Source: Mycoplana rhizolycopersici
GTDB taxonomy: Bacteria > Pseudomonadota > Alphaproteobacteria > Rhizobiales > Rhizobiaceae
Reading direction: 5' to 3'
DNA length: 64,000 nt
NCBI RefSeq assembly: GCF_013378445.1
Contig: NZ_JABXYK010000010.1
Span: 1 to 64,000 of the forward strand
Position 1 is the first letter of the stretch. Each line of letters begins with the position of its first letter. A program made the translations under genes and the position numbers. The notes under the pieces are model-generated. The model was not told the DNA's origin. It worked only from the letters and a program-made list of their open reading frames with translations, and searched no databases. Of this stretch, positions 1 through 8,657 are shown in pieces.

Positions 1-727
1 AGATCTTCGCTTCCTTGAACTTTTCGGCGAACTCGGCGTCGAAGACCTCCTGGAAGATGTCCTTGAAGCGGCCGTCATAGACCTTGAGGATGGTGTTCTT
101 GGTCGAGAGATAGACCGGCACCTTGCGCTGCAGGCCGTAGTTGAACGAGGCGCGGGCGAATTCGGTGATCGAATCATCGAGGTTGTACATGCCCATGGCG
201 ACACCGGCAGACGGCGCGTCGAAGACGTCGTATTCGATTTCCTTGCCGTCCTCGCCAACGAACTTCATCGTAAGCTTGCCCTTGCCGGGGAACTTGAAGT
301 CGGTGGCGCGGTACTGGTCGCCGAAGGCGTGGCGGCCGACGATGATCGGCTTGGTCCAGCCGGGCACGAGGCGGGGCACGTTCTTGCAGATGATCGGCTC
401 GCGGAAGATGACGCCGCCGAGGATGTTGCGGATCGTGCCGTTCGGCGACTTCCACATCTTCTTCAGCTTGAACTCCTCGACGCGGCCCTCGTCGGCCGTG
501 ATTGTCGCGCACTTGACGCCGACGCCGTACTGCTTGATCGCATGCGCAGCGTCGACGGTTATCTGATCGTCCGTCGCATCCCGGTTCTCTATGCTGAGGT
601 CGTAATACTTCAGGTCGATGTCGAGGTAGGGGTGGATCAGCTTTTCCTTGATGAACTGCCAGATGATGCGGGTCATCTCGTCGCCGTCGAGCTCGACGAC
701 CGGATTTGCGACCTTGATTCTCTTCAT
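1..727 (-). CDS. icd: NADP-dependent isocitrate dehydrogenase, N-terminal 242 residues (runs off left edge)
   Basis: Oxidative decarboxylation of isocitrate to 2-oxoglutarate in the TCA cycle (cytosol). The reverse strand reads [20 protein letters not shown] from the start, followed by the substrate-loop region [20 protein letters not shown] around residues 98-117 and [20 protein letters not shown] around 125-144. This is the homodimeric, eukaryote-like NADP-IDH usual in rhizobia. The family is about 404 aa, so roughly 160 C-terminal residues lie outside the window. The ATG at 727 has a GAGGAG ribosome site 6 nt upstream. No relation to the catabolic genes that follow is apparent. Confidence 0.96.
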   Translation of the reverse strand, partial: MKRIKVANPVVELDGDEMTRIIWQFIKEKLIHPYLDIDLKYYDLSIENRDATDDQITVDAAHAIKQYGVGVKCATITADEGRVEEFKLKKMWKSPNGTIRNILGGVIFREPIICKNVPRLVPGWTKPIIVGRHAFGDQYRATDFKFPGKGKLTMKFVGEDGKEIEYDVFDAPSAGVAMGMYNLDDSITEFARASFNYGLQRKVPVYLSTKNTILKVYDGRFKDIFQEVFDAEFAEKFKEAKI

Positions 728-768
728 TCCAAACTCCTCAATGAATGACCTGGTAGTTTTGACGACCG

Positions 769-1443
769 TCAGATTCGATTCCGCATATGGGTTTCTACGC
801 TGCGGAGATGCCGGCGCATGGCGTCGACGGCTCCCGCGCCGTCACGATCCGCGATCGCCTCCACGATGCGGGCATGTTCCTCGAAACTGTGGTGGTCGGC
901 CGGCGGACGCACCGGCGTGTCGCGCAGCCGGCCCCAATTGACCGCCCGGCGGACAGCATTCAGCGTGTCGAGCAGGCCGAGCAACAGCGAATTCTGCGAA
1001 GCCTCGCCGATCGTTCGGTGCAGCTTGTTGTCCCATTGCTCGTATTGTCGCCAGGTCGGAGCCTGCTGCGCCTTCAGGACGCAGCTTCGCATTTCGGCGA
1101 CCTGGCTGGCCGTCGCATGCAGTGCGGCATAGCGGGCGACCTCGGGTTCAAACGCGATGCGAGCGGCCATGACTTCAAGGGGATTGGTCCGCTGTACCAT
1201 TGCATTGATGTCGGCCACCGTATCGATCGGGCGCTCCCCCGTGAAAGTGCCCTTGCCGACATGACGCCAGACCGTCCCTTCGGCCTGCAGCGTCGCCAGC
1301 GCCTTGCGCAGGGCTGCCCTGCCCACATCCAGCGACTGCGCCAACTCGCGCTCCGGCGGAAGCCGGCCGCCATCGGCAAGCTCTGTCGTCGACAAGAAAT
1401 CGCGCAATCGCGTCAGAACCACTGCATCGCTAGCTTCGATCAT
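769..1443 (-). CDS. GntR-family transcriptional regulator, FadR/FCD type
   Basis: 224 aa. The N-terminal winged HTH (about residues 8-70) includes [20 protein letters not shown]. The C-terminal all-helical FCD ligand domain (about 85-215) shows the usual acidic and histidine pattern, with E113/R114-type metal or acid-ligand positions not resolvable by eye. It is divergent from the NitT-type importer operon starting at 1689 and is probably its repressor, sensing the imported compound or a product. An 8-bp-arm inverted repeat (1450-1470) begins 7 bp upstream of the ATG, suggesting autoregulation. No clear Shine-Dalgarno precedes the ATG at 1443. Confidence 0.9.
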   Translation of the reverse strand: MIEASDAVVLTRLRDFLSTTELADGGRLPPERELAQSLDVGRAALRKALATLQAEGTVWRHVGKGTFTGERPIDTVADINAMVQRTNPLEVMAARIAFEPEVARYAALHATASQVAEMRSCVLKAQQAPTWRQYEQWDNKLHRTIGEASQNSLLLGLLDTLNAVRRAVNWGRLRDTPVRPPADHHSFEEHARIVEAIADRDGAGAVDAMRRHLRSVETHMRNRI

Positions 1444-1449
1444 TTTTCT

Positions 1450-1470
1450 AAACCAATGTCAGATTGGTTT
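1450..1470. promoter_or_regulatory. Inverted repeat, candidate GntR operator
   Basis: AAACCAAT-GTCAG-ATTGGTTT, with perfect 8-bp arms and a 5-bp spacer, 7 bp upstream of the GntR start. Part of it (CAATGTCAGATT) recurs with one mismatch as CAATGCCAGATT at 1621-1632, 57 bp before the first transporter gene. This is the placement expected for a repressor of both divergent units. The assignment to this regulator is inference. Confidence 0.55.
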
Positions 1471-1620
1471 TGCTTATATTGGACATTCCGACCGCTGTCA
1501 ACGCAATCGGCTACGTCGACGGTATGGAGGAAATAATCGTTAAATATCAATATTTTATTCTACGGGTGGCGATGGAAGTGTGTTGTCATGTTGCCGTGCA
1601 GCAACGGTTGTCGGTTGACA

Positions 1621-1632
1621 CAATGCCAGATT
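1621..1632. promoter_or_regulatory. Partial second copy of the GntR-linked repeat
   Basis: CAATGCCAGATT matches 11 of 12 bases of the core of the repeat at 1450-1470. It lies in the putative promoter of the NitT-type operon. The right arm is degenerate (AATG instead of GGTT). Confidence 0.35.
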
Positions 1633-1688
1633 AATGAAGAATTGGTTGCATATTGGGTTGAGGAGCCTGATTGTTGGGAGGAAAGAGA

Positions 1689-2678
1689 ATGAACATGCTT
1701 GCCAGACGAATGAGGGCATCGGCGGCCGCGGCCGTCTTCTGCCTTTCTGCCGCAATACCGGGGTGGGCACTCGCCGATCCCATGCGCGTCGCCTTCGGCG
1801 ACATCGCGACCGTGGAATCCCTGCATCTGCTGGCCGCCTTCGAGCGTGCCAAGGAGAAGGGCGTCGACGTTCAGGTGACCTTCCTGAAAAGCGAGGACAT
1901 CGCTGCTCAGGCCGTCGTCAGCGGCCAGGCCGACATCGGCGTCGGCGGGCCATACGCGCTTCTGCAGAAGGTCAAGGCGCCGATCCGCATCTTCCTGCAG
2001 CTCTCCAAGCTGCAGTTCTATCCGGTCGTCAATTCCGAGAGCTACAAGGAGTGGAAGGATCTGGACGGCCAGGAAATCGCGGTTCACTCCCGCGGCTCAG
2101 GGACCGAGGCCATTATGAAGCTGATGGCCGACAAGAACGGCATCACCTACTCCAACATCTCCTACGTGCCGGGTGCGGAAGTTCGCACCGGGGCACTGTT
2201 GCAGGGCAACGTCAAGGCGACGATCGTCGACTCGTCCGGCAAGCGCGTCCTTGAGAAGGAGGCCCCCGGCAAGTTCATCTTCCTGCCGCTGGGCGAGGTC
2301 AGCGCCACGGACGAGGCGCTCTTTGCCAACACCGAATACCTGGAGAAGAACCGCAAGGACGTCGAGATCCTGGTGGAGAGCATCATCAACACGTGGCGCG
2401 AGGTCGCGGCGGACCCGAAGGCGGCAATTGCGCTGCGTGACAAGTACAAGCTCTTGCCCGATGCGACGCCGGAAATGATTGCCGACATCGAGCCCTATTT
2501 CACGGAAGCCGCTGCGACGCTGCCGTTGAACGGCGGCGGCGAGGATGCCGCGCGCGATGACTTCGACTTCTACACCATCTCGGGCGCCCTGCAGGGCAAG
2601 GCGGAGGAACTGAAGGTCGAGGACTTCTGGGATCTCTCCGCGCTCGACGCGGTGCTTGCGAAAACCGGAACCAAGTAG
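1689..2678 (+). CDS. ABC transporter substrate-binding protein, NitT/TauT family
   Basis: Periplasmic receptor of an importer of the nitrate/sulfonate/taurine class, many members of which carry aromatic or heterocyclic acids. 329 aa, with a Sec signal peptide over about residues 1-30 (ARRMR, hydrophobic stretch, ALA-D cleavage). The mature protein has the NMT1/SsuA-like bilobed fold, with GQADIGVGGPYALLQK near residue 80 and an interlobe GSGTEAIMKL segment. The ATG at 1689 is chosen over 1671 because GGGAGGAAAGA lies directly upstream. First gene of a five-gene operon; the ligand is not identifiable. Confidence 0.9.
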   Translation: MNMLARRMRASAAAAVFCLSAAIPGWALADPMRVAFGDIATVESLHLLAAFERAKEKGVDVQVTFLKSEDIAAQAVVSGQADIGVGGPYALLQKVKAPIRIFLQLSKLQFYPVVNSESYKEWKDLDGQEIAVHSRGSGTEAIMKLMADKNGITYSNISYVPGAEVRTGALLQGNVKATIVDSSGKRVLEKEAPGKFIFLPLGEVSATDEALFANTEYLEKNRKDVEILVESIINTWREVAADPKAAIALRDKYKLLPDATPEMIADIEPYFTEAAATLPLNGGGEDAARDDFDFYTISGALQGKAEELKVEDFWDLSALDAVLAKTGTK

Positions 2679-3521
2679 ATGCACATGACCGCTTCGCCCC
2701 ACAAGGTGAGCGCGACGGGAGGGGCCGGCAGCGGCTCCTCCAGCATCGTCGAAACGCTTACCGAATTCGCCCGGCGCCGGAAATCCTTCTGGGTCGTGGT
2801 GTCGCTCGCCATATTGTTCACCGCATGGGAGATTGCAGGCCGCGTTCCGATCAGCTTCGCCTTTCCGACGTTCCTGGAAACGCTGTCGGCTCTGATCGAG
2901 ATGGCGCTCGACGGCACGCTGCTGCCTGCCTACCTCATCACCTTCCAGCCGCTGATCCTTGGGGTCGCCGTCTCCGCCGTACTCGGCATCGGCCTCGGCA
3001 TCGTCATGGGGCTTTCGGACAAGGCGGAATGGCTGCTGGCGCCGGTCTTCATCGTCCTGCAGGCTGCACCGATGGCAGCCCTCGTGCCGCTGGTGACATT
3101 CGTCTACGGCATCGGGCTCGTAGCCAAGACGCTGGCCGTGATCATGCTGGCGCTGCCGGTGATCGTGCTCAATTCCTACAAGGCCGTGCGTCACGTCAAT
3201 CCGTCGCTGGTCGACATGTGCCGCTCCTTCCAGGGAACGCGCCTGCAGCAGATATTCAAGATCATCATTCCCGATGCCACGCCTGTGCTGTTTGCCGGCC
3301 TTCGGCTCGGTATCGCAGCCGGCTTCATCGGCGTGATGCTCGCCGAACTTCTGATCACGCCCACGGGCATCGGCGATCTCATCACCTATCACCGCTCGGT
3401 CGCCAACTATGCCCACATGTACGCGGCCGTAGCTTCCATCATTGCCGTGTCGACGCTGACGCTCGCCGCTCTGCAATATGTCGAGCTGCGCTTCCTGCGT
3501 CCCGAAAAGAGGAGAAAGTGA
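2679..3521 (+). CDS. ABC transporter permease, SsuC/TauC-like (first permease)
   Basis: 280 aa inner-membrane subunit of the same importer, with about six membrane segments. A cytoplasmic N-terminal tail of about 35 residues precedes the first helix. The EAA loop that docks on the ATPase is visible around NPSLVDMCRSFQGTRLQQIF. Its ATG directly follows the stop of the binding-protein gene (a second ATG lies at 2685), and it ends 1 bp before the ATPase gene, so the genes are translationally coupled. Confidence 0.92.
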   Translation: MHMTASPHKVSATGGAGSGSSSIVETLTEFARRRKSFWVVVSLAILFTAWEIAGRVPISFAFPTFLETLSALIEMALDGTLLPAYLITFQPLILGVAVSAVLGIGLGIVMGLSDKAEWLLAPVFIVLQAAPMAALVPLVTFVYGIGLVAKTLAVIMLALPVIVLNSYKAVRHVNPSLVDMCRSFQGTRLQQIFKIIIPDATPVLFAGLRLGIAAGFIGVMLAELLITPTGIGDLITYHRSVANYAHMYAAVASIIAVSTLTLAALQYVELRFLRPEKRRK

Positions 3522-3522
3522 C

Positions 3523-4320
3523 ATGGCCAATCCCATCCCCCTGCGGACGGCCGACGACGCCACGTCGGATGCCATCGTCGAGGTACGCGAGATCTGCAAG
3601 CGCTACGGCGATATCGAGGCCCTCCGCGGCATCAATCTCGATTTCGAGCGCGGCAAGCTGACGACGCTGCTCGGCCCCTCGGGTTGTGGCAAGACCACGC
3701 TTCTCAAGATCATCGCCGGCCTCGTGCCCGCGACGTCGGGCCAGATCCGCATCAACGGCAGGGTCGTGACCGGCCCCGGTCCGGAGCGCGCCTTCGTGTT
3801 CCAGGATTTCGCCCTGATGCCCTGGGCCACCGTGTTGCGCAACGTCGCCTTCGGCCTCGAGCTAAAGGGCGTGTCGCAGGCCGAGCGGCATCGGATCGCC
3901 CGGCACTACATCAACGAGGTCGGCCTGTCCGGCTTCGAGGAGAAGTATCCGCATGAGCTTTCGGGCGGCATGCGCCAGCGCGTCGGCATCGCCCGCGCCT
4001 TCTCCGTGAATGCCGACGTGCTGCTTCTCGACGAACCGTTCTCTGCCGTCGACGAGCAGAACCGGCGCAAGTTCCAGGAAGACCTGCTGCGGCTCGTCGA
4101 CAAGGAGCGCAAGACCTTCCTGTTTGTGACGCACTCGATCGAGGAGGCCGTCTACGTCTCAGACCGGATCGTGCTCTTGTCACCGCGTCCCGGCCGCGTC
4201 TCCCAAATCATCGAACCCGCTATCGACCGCTCTGCCGCGCCGGATGTCATCCGCCGCGACAAGGGCTATCTGGATGTGGTCGAGGAGATCTGGCAGGGCC
4301 TCAGGCAATATGCGGAGTAA
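3523..4320 (+). CDS. ABC transporter ATP-binding protein, NitT/TauT (SsuB) family
   Basis: 265 aa cytoplasmic ATPase. Walker A GPSGCGKTT is near residue 50, the signature LSGGMRQRVGIARAF is near 145, Walker B VLLLDEPFSAVD follows, and the H-loop is VTHSIEEAV. The ATG at 3523 follows GAGGAGAAAGTGAC. An in-frame start at 3478 would overlap the permease by 44 bp and lacks a ribosome site. Between two permease genes it probably serves a heterodimeric channel. Confidence 0.93.
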   Translation: MANPIPLRTADDATSDAIVEVREICKRYGDIEALRGINLDFERGKLTTLLGPSGCGKTTLLKIIAGLVPATSGQIRINGRVVTGPGPERAFVFQDFALMPWATVLRNVAFGLELKGVSQAERHRIARHYINEVGLSGFEEKYPHELSGGMRQRVGIARAFSVNADVLLLDEPFSAVDEQNRRKFQEDLLRLVDKERKTFLFVTHSIEEAVYVSDRIVLLSPRPGRVSQIIEPAIDRSAAPDVIRRDKGYLDVVEEIWQGLRQYAE

Positions 4321-4326
4321 GGCGCC

Positions 4327-5079
4327 ATGACACTCTCCGGCATTAGAATTCCGATGATGACCTCGCTGATCTTCTGGATGCTGGTGTGGGAAATCGTCGG
4401 CAGGATGGACATCATCTTCCTGATCCCGCCGATGACGTCGGTGATCGCCGCCGGCGTGGGGCTGGTCCAGACGGGATCCTGGCAGGCAGCCACGCTGATC
4501 ACGCTCCGCTCCTTTGTTCTCGGAATGGCGCTGGCGATCGCAATCGGCGTCCCGCTCGGGGTAGCCATGGGGCGGATCAAGGTCGTCGACAACATCTTCG
4601 GCCTGTGGGTCAACATGTTCGTCAGCGCGCCGCTTTCGGCTTTGGTTCCGATCCTGATGATCCTCTTCGGCCTCGGCGAGACGACGGTGTTCGTTACGGT
4701 CTTCCTGTTTGCCGTCTGGATCATCGTGCTCGACGCCCGCGCCGGCGTCATGCAGGTGCCGCCTTCGCTGATCGAGATGGGCCGCAGCTATGGGGCGTCC
4801 CGTTTCACGATCTTCACCAAGATCATCCTTCTTTCGGCACTGCCGGAAATCCTTGCCGGCATCCGCATCGGCCTCATCCGCGGGGTGAAGGGCGTCGTCA
4901 TCGGCCAGATCCTCGTATCCGTCATCGGCTACGGCGAACTCTTCGAGCTCTATTCCCGCAGCTTCGACATGGAGCGGTTCTGGGCTCTGACAATCATCCT
5001 CTTCGCGGCAGCCATGCTTCTGTCCGCGGCCGTGGAGCACTTCGAAAAACGCATCGAATATTACGCAGGAGCGCGATAA
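4327..5079 (+). CDS. ABC transporter permease, SsuC/TauC-like (second permease)
   Basis: 250 aa, about six membrane segments, EAA loop near [19 protein letters not shown]. It is diverged from the first permease of the operon, which suggests a hetero-oligomeric channel rather than the homodimer common in this family. It ends in a TAATG overlap with the next gene, so that hydrolase is translated with the transporter. Confidence 0.92.
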   Translation: MTLSGIRIPMMTSLIFWMLVWEIVGRMDIIFLIPPMTSVIAAGVGLVQTGSWQAATLITLRSFVLGMALAIAIGVPLGVAMGRIKVVDNIFGLWVNMFVSAPLSALVPILMILFGLGETTVFVTVFLFAVWIIVLDARAGVMQVPPSLIEMGRSYGASRFTIFTKIILLSALPEILAGIRIGLIRGVKGVVIGQILVSVIGYGELFELYSRSFDMERFWALTIILFAAAMLLSAAVEHFEKRIEYYAGAR

Positions 5080-5789
5080 TGAACGACATGACCTCCATCA
5101 ACGCCGCTTACGTCTTCAAGCCGGCGCCCGTTCCAACCCTGCCGGTTGCTGGCAGTCAGGCGCTCTTTCCGGTGCATCGCATCTACTGCGTCGGCCGGAA
5201 TTTCGCGGATCACGCCATCGAGATGGGGCACGACCCGAACAAGGAGCCCCCCTTCTTCTTCCAGAAGAATCCGGACACGCTGGTGCTGGCCGGCAGCGAC
5301 TTCCCCTACCCGTCCGAGACCAAGGACGTGCATCATGAGGTCGAACTGGTCGTGGCCTTGAAGAGCGGCGGCGACAACATCCCGCTCGATAAGGCGCTCG
5401 ACTGCGTCTACGGCTACGCCGTCGGCCTGGATATGACCCGGCGGGATCTGCAGGGCGAGGCCAAGAAGCTCGGTCGCCCGTGGGAGACCGGCAAGGCGTT
5501 CGAGGCTTCCGCTCCTTGCGGCCCGCTGCATCCGGTCGAGCAGGTCGGTCATCCGAGCAATGGAGCAATCTGGCTCAAGGTCAACGGCGAGATCCGCCAG
5601 AATGGCGACCTGAACCAGATGATCTGGAAGGTGCCGGAAATGATCGCCTACCTCTCCCGATTGTTCACGCTTAAGGCCGGCGATCTCATCTTTGCGGGAA
5701 CGCCCGCCGGTGTCGGCGCCATCGTCAAGGGGGACGAGATGGTCGCGCACGTCGATGGTGTCGATGAAGTCAGCTTCGTGGTCGCCTGA
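5079..5789 (+). CDS. Fumarylacetoacetate hydrolase (FAH) family protein
   Basis: 236 aa, one FAH domain starting at [17 protein letters not shown] (about residue 38). It has the acidic metal ligands [10 protein letters not shown] and [16 protein letters not shown], and closes with [18 protein letters not shown]. Members of this size include fumarylpyruvate hydrolase and acylpyruvases, which cleave C-C bonds of ring-fission products; the precise substrate is not readable. The ATG overlaps the permease stop (TAATG). This coupling suggests the importer carries a compound whose breakdown yields a 2,4-dioxo acid. Confidence 0.9.
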   Translation: MNDMTSINAAYVFKPAPVPTLPVAGSQALFPVHRIYCVGRNFADHAIEMGHDPNKEPPFFFQKNPDTLVLAGSDFPYPSETKDVHHEVELVVALKSGGDNIPLDKALDCVYGYAVGLDMTRRDLQGEAKKLGRPWETGKAFEASAPCGPLHPVEQVGHPSNGAIWLKVNGEIRQNGDLNQMIWKVPEMIAYLSRLFTLKAGDLIFAGTPAGVGAIVKGDEMVAHVDGVDEVSFVVA

Positions 5790-5795
5790 GGTCCC

Positions 5796-5821
5796 GGCCG
5801 GCGCGCGATTGCGCGCCGGCC
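5796..5821 (+). terminator. Strong hairpin after the NitT/FAH operon
   Basis: A perfect 11-bp GC-rich stem (GGCCGGCGCGC / GCGCGCCGGCC) with a GATT loop begins 6 bp after the FAH stop codon. No uninterrupted T run follows, so termination may be weak or Rho-assisted. Confidence 0.65.
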
Positions 5822-5960
5822 TCCCCTTCGGTCTTTCGATTTGTGATCGCGGTCTTCGCGATGAAGCACTCGGCTCGGCACGGTCGCTGGAATGCCGGAT
5901 GCGCTCTGCGTTGCGGGCGTTCCGCATTTCGCCCCGGTGAAACGAAAGTCATTTTTCATT

Positions 5961-6003
5961 CCCGATATATCTTGAATTCCGATATATCTTGATCTATATC
6001 GGG
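5961..6003. promoter_or_regulatory. Tandem plus inverted repeats, candidate PadR (YqjI-like) operator
   Basis: GATATATCTTGA occurs twice in direct orientation (5964-5975 and 5981-5992, 17 bp apart). The whole element is flanked by CCCGATATA and TATATCGGG in inverted orientation. It ends 3 bp before the PadR start, so a bound regulator would block its own transcription. Assignment to the adjacent gene is inference from position. Confidence 0.6.
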
Positions 6004-6006
6004 ATC

Positions 6007-6570
6007 ATGAAAAATCACTCTCACTTCTTTCACCGCTTCTTTTCACCGTCCGACGAACGATCGGGCAGCCACGAACATCATCGCCGCGGGCGCGGAGGCC
6101 GTCACGGCGGCCGTCTCTTCGACTACGGCGATCTTCGCCTGCTGATGCTCGCGATGATCGCGAAGACGCCAAGCCACGGCTACGAACTGATCAAATCGAT
6201 CGAGGAAAGGTTCGCCGGCGCCTATTCCCCCAGCCCTGGCGTGGTCTATCCGACGCTCGCCTGGCTGGATGACATGGGCTATGCCCGGATCGAGCAGGCC
6301 GATGGCGGGCGAAAGCGCTATAGCGTCACCCCGGAAGGCGAAGCATTCCTTGCAGCCAACCAGTCTCTTCTCGACGAACTCCTCTCCCGCGGAAAGGCGG
6401 AGGGTGAAGGCGGCAGGCGGGACATTCCGCTGCCGGTGCTGCGGGCCATGGAGAACCTCAAGCTTTCCCTGCGTCTGCGGCTGAAAAGCGGCCCGCTCGA
6501 CGACGCGGCGGCCGAGAAAATAGCCGCGGCGCTCGACCAGGCCGCACAGATCGTGGAGCGCAGCCGATGA
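6007..6570 (+). CDS. PadR-family regulator with His-rich N-terminal extension (YqjI-like)
   Basis: 187 aa from the ATG at 6007 (GGGA upstream). Residues 1-38 are rich in His, Arg and Gly (HSHFFHRFF, HEHHRRGRGGRHGG), followed by a PadR winged HTH (about 40-115: LRLLMLAMIAKTPSHGYELI ... GVVYPTLAWLDDMGYA) and a helical dimerisation tail. The layout matches E. coli YqjI, a nickel-responsive repressor of a ferric-siderophore reductase gene, whose metal site lies in a comparable extension. Metal sensing here is inference. It overlaps the DUF2218 gene by ATGA and faces a siderophore importer operon. Confidence 0.85.
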   Translation: MKNHSHFFHRFFSPSDERSGSHEHHRRGRGGRHGGRLFDYGDLRLLMLAMIAKTPSHGYELIKSIEERFAGAYSPSPGVVYPTLAWLDDMGYARIEQADGGRKRYSVTPEGEAFLAANQSLLDELLSRGKAEGEGGRRDIPLPVLRAMENLKLSLRLRLKSGPLDDAAAEKIAAALDQAAQIVERSR

Positions 6571-6896
6571 CGGACATGACTTCCGGCAACGACACTTTCG
6601 GTAATTCCGGCGTCAGCACCGTCACGGATATCGCCACAGAGCATGCCAGCCGGTACTTGCAGCAGCTATGCAAACATTTCGCGCACAAGCGCCCGGTCGA
6701 ATTCGACAGCCGATCGGGGCACATTTCCTTTGGCGTCGGTGATTGCCGCCTGAGTGCTGACGATACCGTGCTGCGGATTTCGCTCGCCTCGCCGGATCAG
6801 GAGCAGATGGCGCAGCTACAGGACGTGGTTGTCCGTCATCTCGTCCGTTTCGCCTTCCGTGAGGAGCTTGGCGTCACCTGGCGCGCCGGCGAGTGA
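6567..6896 (+). CDS. DUF2218 domain protein, siderophore-associated
   Basis: 109 aa with a single DUF2218 domain: residues 21-100 contain EHASRYLQQLCKHFAHKRPV and ISFGVGDCRLSADDTVLRIS. In other bacteria this domain is often fused to or encoded beside siderophore-interacting FAD reductases. Here it stands alone, translationally coupled (ATGA overlap) to the PadR gene and convergent with the siderophore importer 34 bp away. A role in intracellular ferric-siderophore handling is plausible but not shown. Confidence 0.8.
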   Translation: MTDMTSGNDTFGNSGVSTVTDIATEHASRYLQQLCKHFAHKRPVEFDSRSGHISFGVGDCRLSADDTVLRISLASPDQEQMAQLQDVVVRHLVRFAFREELGVTWRAGE

Positions 6897-6930
6897 TGGC
6901 GACGTCCCATTGGCGGCCGAAGATCGGCCG

Positions 6931-7689
6931 TCATTCAAAATAGGTGGCGATCCTCTTACCGCCGATCTCCTGCACGACGAAGGAGGTTCCGTAGATCGCC
7001 TCCAGAACGTCGGGCCTGACGATCTCCTGGGGCGTGCCCTGGCAAAGCACGCGGCCGTCCTGCATGGCCACGATCCGGTCCGAATGGCAGGAGGCGAAAT
7101 TGATGTCGTGCAGGACGACGACGACCGTCTTGCCGAGCTCGTCGGCGGCGCGACGCAATAGCCGCATCATCGTCACCGCGTGCTTGATGTCGAGATTGTT
7201 GAGCGGTTCGTCGAACATCATGTATTCGGTGTCCTGGCACAGGACCATGGCCACGAACGCGCGCTGGCGCAGTCCTCCCGAGAGTTCGTCCAGGAAGCGG
7301 TCGGCCAGCGGCTTCAGGTCGAGATAGGCAAGCGCCTCCTCGATCCGGCGCGCGTCGTCATCCGTCATCCGTCCTTTCGAATGAGGATAGCGACCAAAGG
7401 CAACGAGATCGCGGACGGTCAGTCGCGCGGTCAGGCTGTTGTCCTGGCGCAGAATGGACAGGCGCCGCGCCAGGACATCGCCGGGCGTCTTCGTTACATC
7501 CAGCCCACCCACCGAGATCGCTCCGCCGTCCATGCCGAGCAGGCGGGAGATCATGGCAAGCAGCGTGGATTTTCCTGCTCCGTTCGGGCCGACGATCGAA
7601 GTGACCCCGCCGGCCGGCAGCGTGAGAGTGACGCCGTCGACGACGCATGTCTGGCCGTAGCGCTTGATTGCCTGTTCGATGCGGATCAT
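6931..7689 (-). CDS. Ferric-siderophore ABC transporter ATP-binding protein
   Basis: 252 aa, FepC/YclP-like. Walker A GPNGAGKSTLL is near residue 36, the signature is DELSGGLRQRAFVAMV, Walker B is YMMFDEPLNNLD, and the switch His is VVVLHDINFA. Energises ferric-siderophore import. The start is the ATG at 7689, overlapping the stop of the permease gene by 4 bp. An in-frame reading extending to 8316 is an artefact of the permease coding region. Last gene of the receptor-binding protein-permease-permease-ATPase operon. Confidence 0.95.
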   Translation of the reverse strand: MIRIEQAIKRYGQTCVVDGVTLTLPAGGVTSIVGPNGAGKSTLLAMISRLLGMDGGAISVGGLDVTKTPGDVLARRLSILRQDNSLTARLTVRDLVAFGRYPHSKGRMTDDDARRIEEALAYLDLKPLADRFLDELSGGLRQRAFVAMVLCQDTEYMMFDEPLNNLDIKHAVTMMRLLRRAADELGKTVVVVLHDINFASCHSDRIVAMQDGRVLCQGTPQEIVRPDVLEAIYGTSFVVQEIGGKRIATYFE

Positions 7690-8657
7690 CGAAGAGCTCC
7701 CCTGACAACAAGAATGAGGAAGACGAGTCCGCCCGCAAACTCGATGATGATGCCGAGCGCCGTGTCGAAGGCGAAGATCCGTTCGAGCACGAGCTGGCCG
7801 CCGACGAGCGTCGCTGTGCCAATGAAGACGGCGACCGGAAGGATGAGGCGATGACGGCTCGTCGGCAGTATCTGGTAGGCGAGGCTTGCGACGAGCAGGC
7901 CGAAGAAGGTGACCGGCCCCACCAGTGCCGTGGAAACGGAAACGAGAACAGCGACGATGACGAGGATGACCGTCGTCGTGCGGCGATGGTCGATCCCGAG
8001 ACCAATGGCCGTATCGCGGCCCAGCACCATGACGTCGAACGTGTGGAAGATGCGCAGCGCAAAGAGGCTGGCTGCAGCGACGAGAACTGCCGAGATGCCG
8101 AGCAGGCTCGGGTCGATGCCGTTGAAGCTTGCGAACAGGCGATCCTGCAGAACGATGAATTCGTTGGGGTCGATCACGCGCTGCAGAAAACCTGAAACGC
8201 TGCGAAAGAGCACTCCGAATATCACGCCGACCAGCATGAGAAGGTGGAGGCTGCGCAGGCCGCCCGAAAACAGCCACCGATAGAGCAGGCATGAAAACAG
8301 GACCATGACCGCGCATTCGAACACGAACATGGTGCGGGGATCGAGGGCGGACACCGTGCCGGCGCCGAGCGCGAAGACGAGGCAGGTCTGGATCAGCACA
8401 TAGAGCGCATCGAAACCCATGATCGAGGGCGTCAGGATCCTGTTGTTGGTGATCGTCTGGAAAAGGACTGTCGATACCGCAATGGAATAGGCAACCAGCA
8501 GCATGGCCGCCAGCTTGGTAGCCCGGAAGGGAAGCACGAAGCTCCAGTTGCCTCTCGCTCCAAGCGTCATGAACAGGACGCAGGCAAGCGCTGCGAGGCC
8601 GCCGGTCAATACGAGCGTTCGCAGGGCCCTGGCATCTCTTCGCCCGTCATGCCGCAC
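7686..8657 (-). CDS. Ferric-siderophore ABC transporter permease (FecCD family, second)
   Basis: 323 aa with about nine membrane helices. The FecCD signature region is VSTALVGPVTFFGLLVASLA near residues 220-240. GTG at 8657 is chosen as the start: GGAGG lies 7 nt upstream and it overlaps the end of the preceding permease gene by 11 bp. An upstream ATG at 8831 would add 58 non-membrane residues lying within that gene. YclO/FatC-type partner of the next permease. Confidence 0.92.
   Translation of the reverse strand: MRHDGRRDARALRTLVLTGGLAALACVLFMTLGARGNWSFVLPFRATKLAAMLLVAYSIAVSTVLFQTITNNRILTPSIMGFDALYVLIQTCLVFALGAGTVSALDPRTMFVFECAVMVLFSCLLYRWLFSGGLRSLHLLMLVGVIFGVLFRSVSGFLQRVIDPNEFIVLQDRLFASFNGIDPSLLGISAVLVAAASLFALRIFHTFDVMVLGRDTAIGLGIDHRRTTTVILVIVAVLVSVSTALVGPVTFFGLLVASLAYQILPTSRHRLILPVAVFIGTATLVGGQLVLERIFAFDTALGIIIEFAGGLVFLILVVRGALR

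Noticed and set aside
1542-1555. AAATATCAATATTT palindrome upstream of the NitT-type operon as an operator
   Set aside because: A short AT-only palindrome in an AT-rich promoter segment is expected by chance and has no second copy.
2097-3599. 500-codon open frame on the minus strand opposite the NitT-type importer genes
   Set aside because: It is antisense to three well-supported transporter genes, has low-complexity Arg/His/Asp-rich content typical of high-GC shadow frames, and has no recognisable domain.
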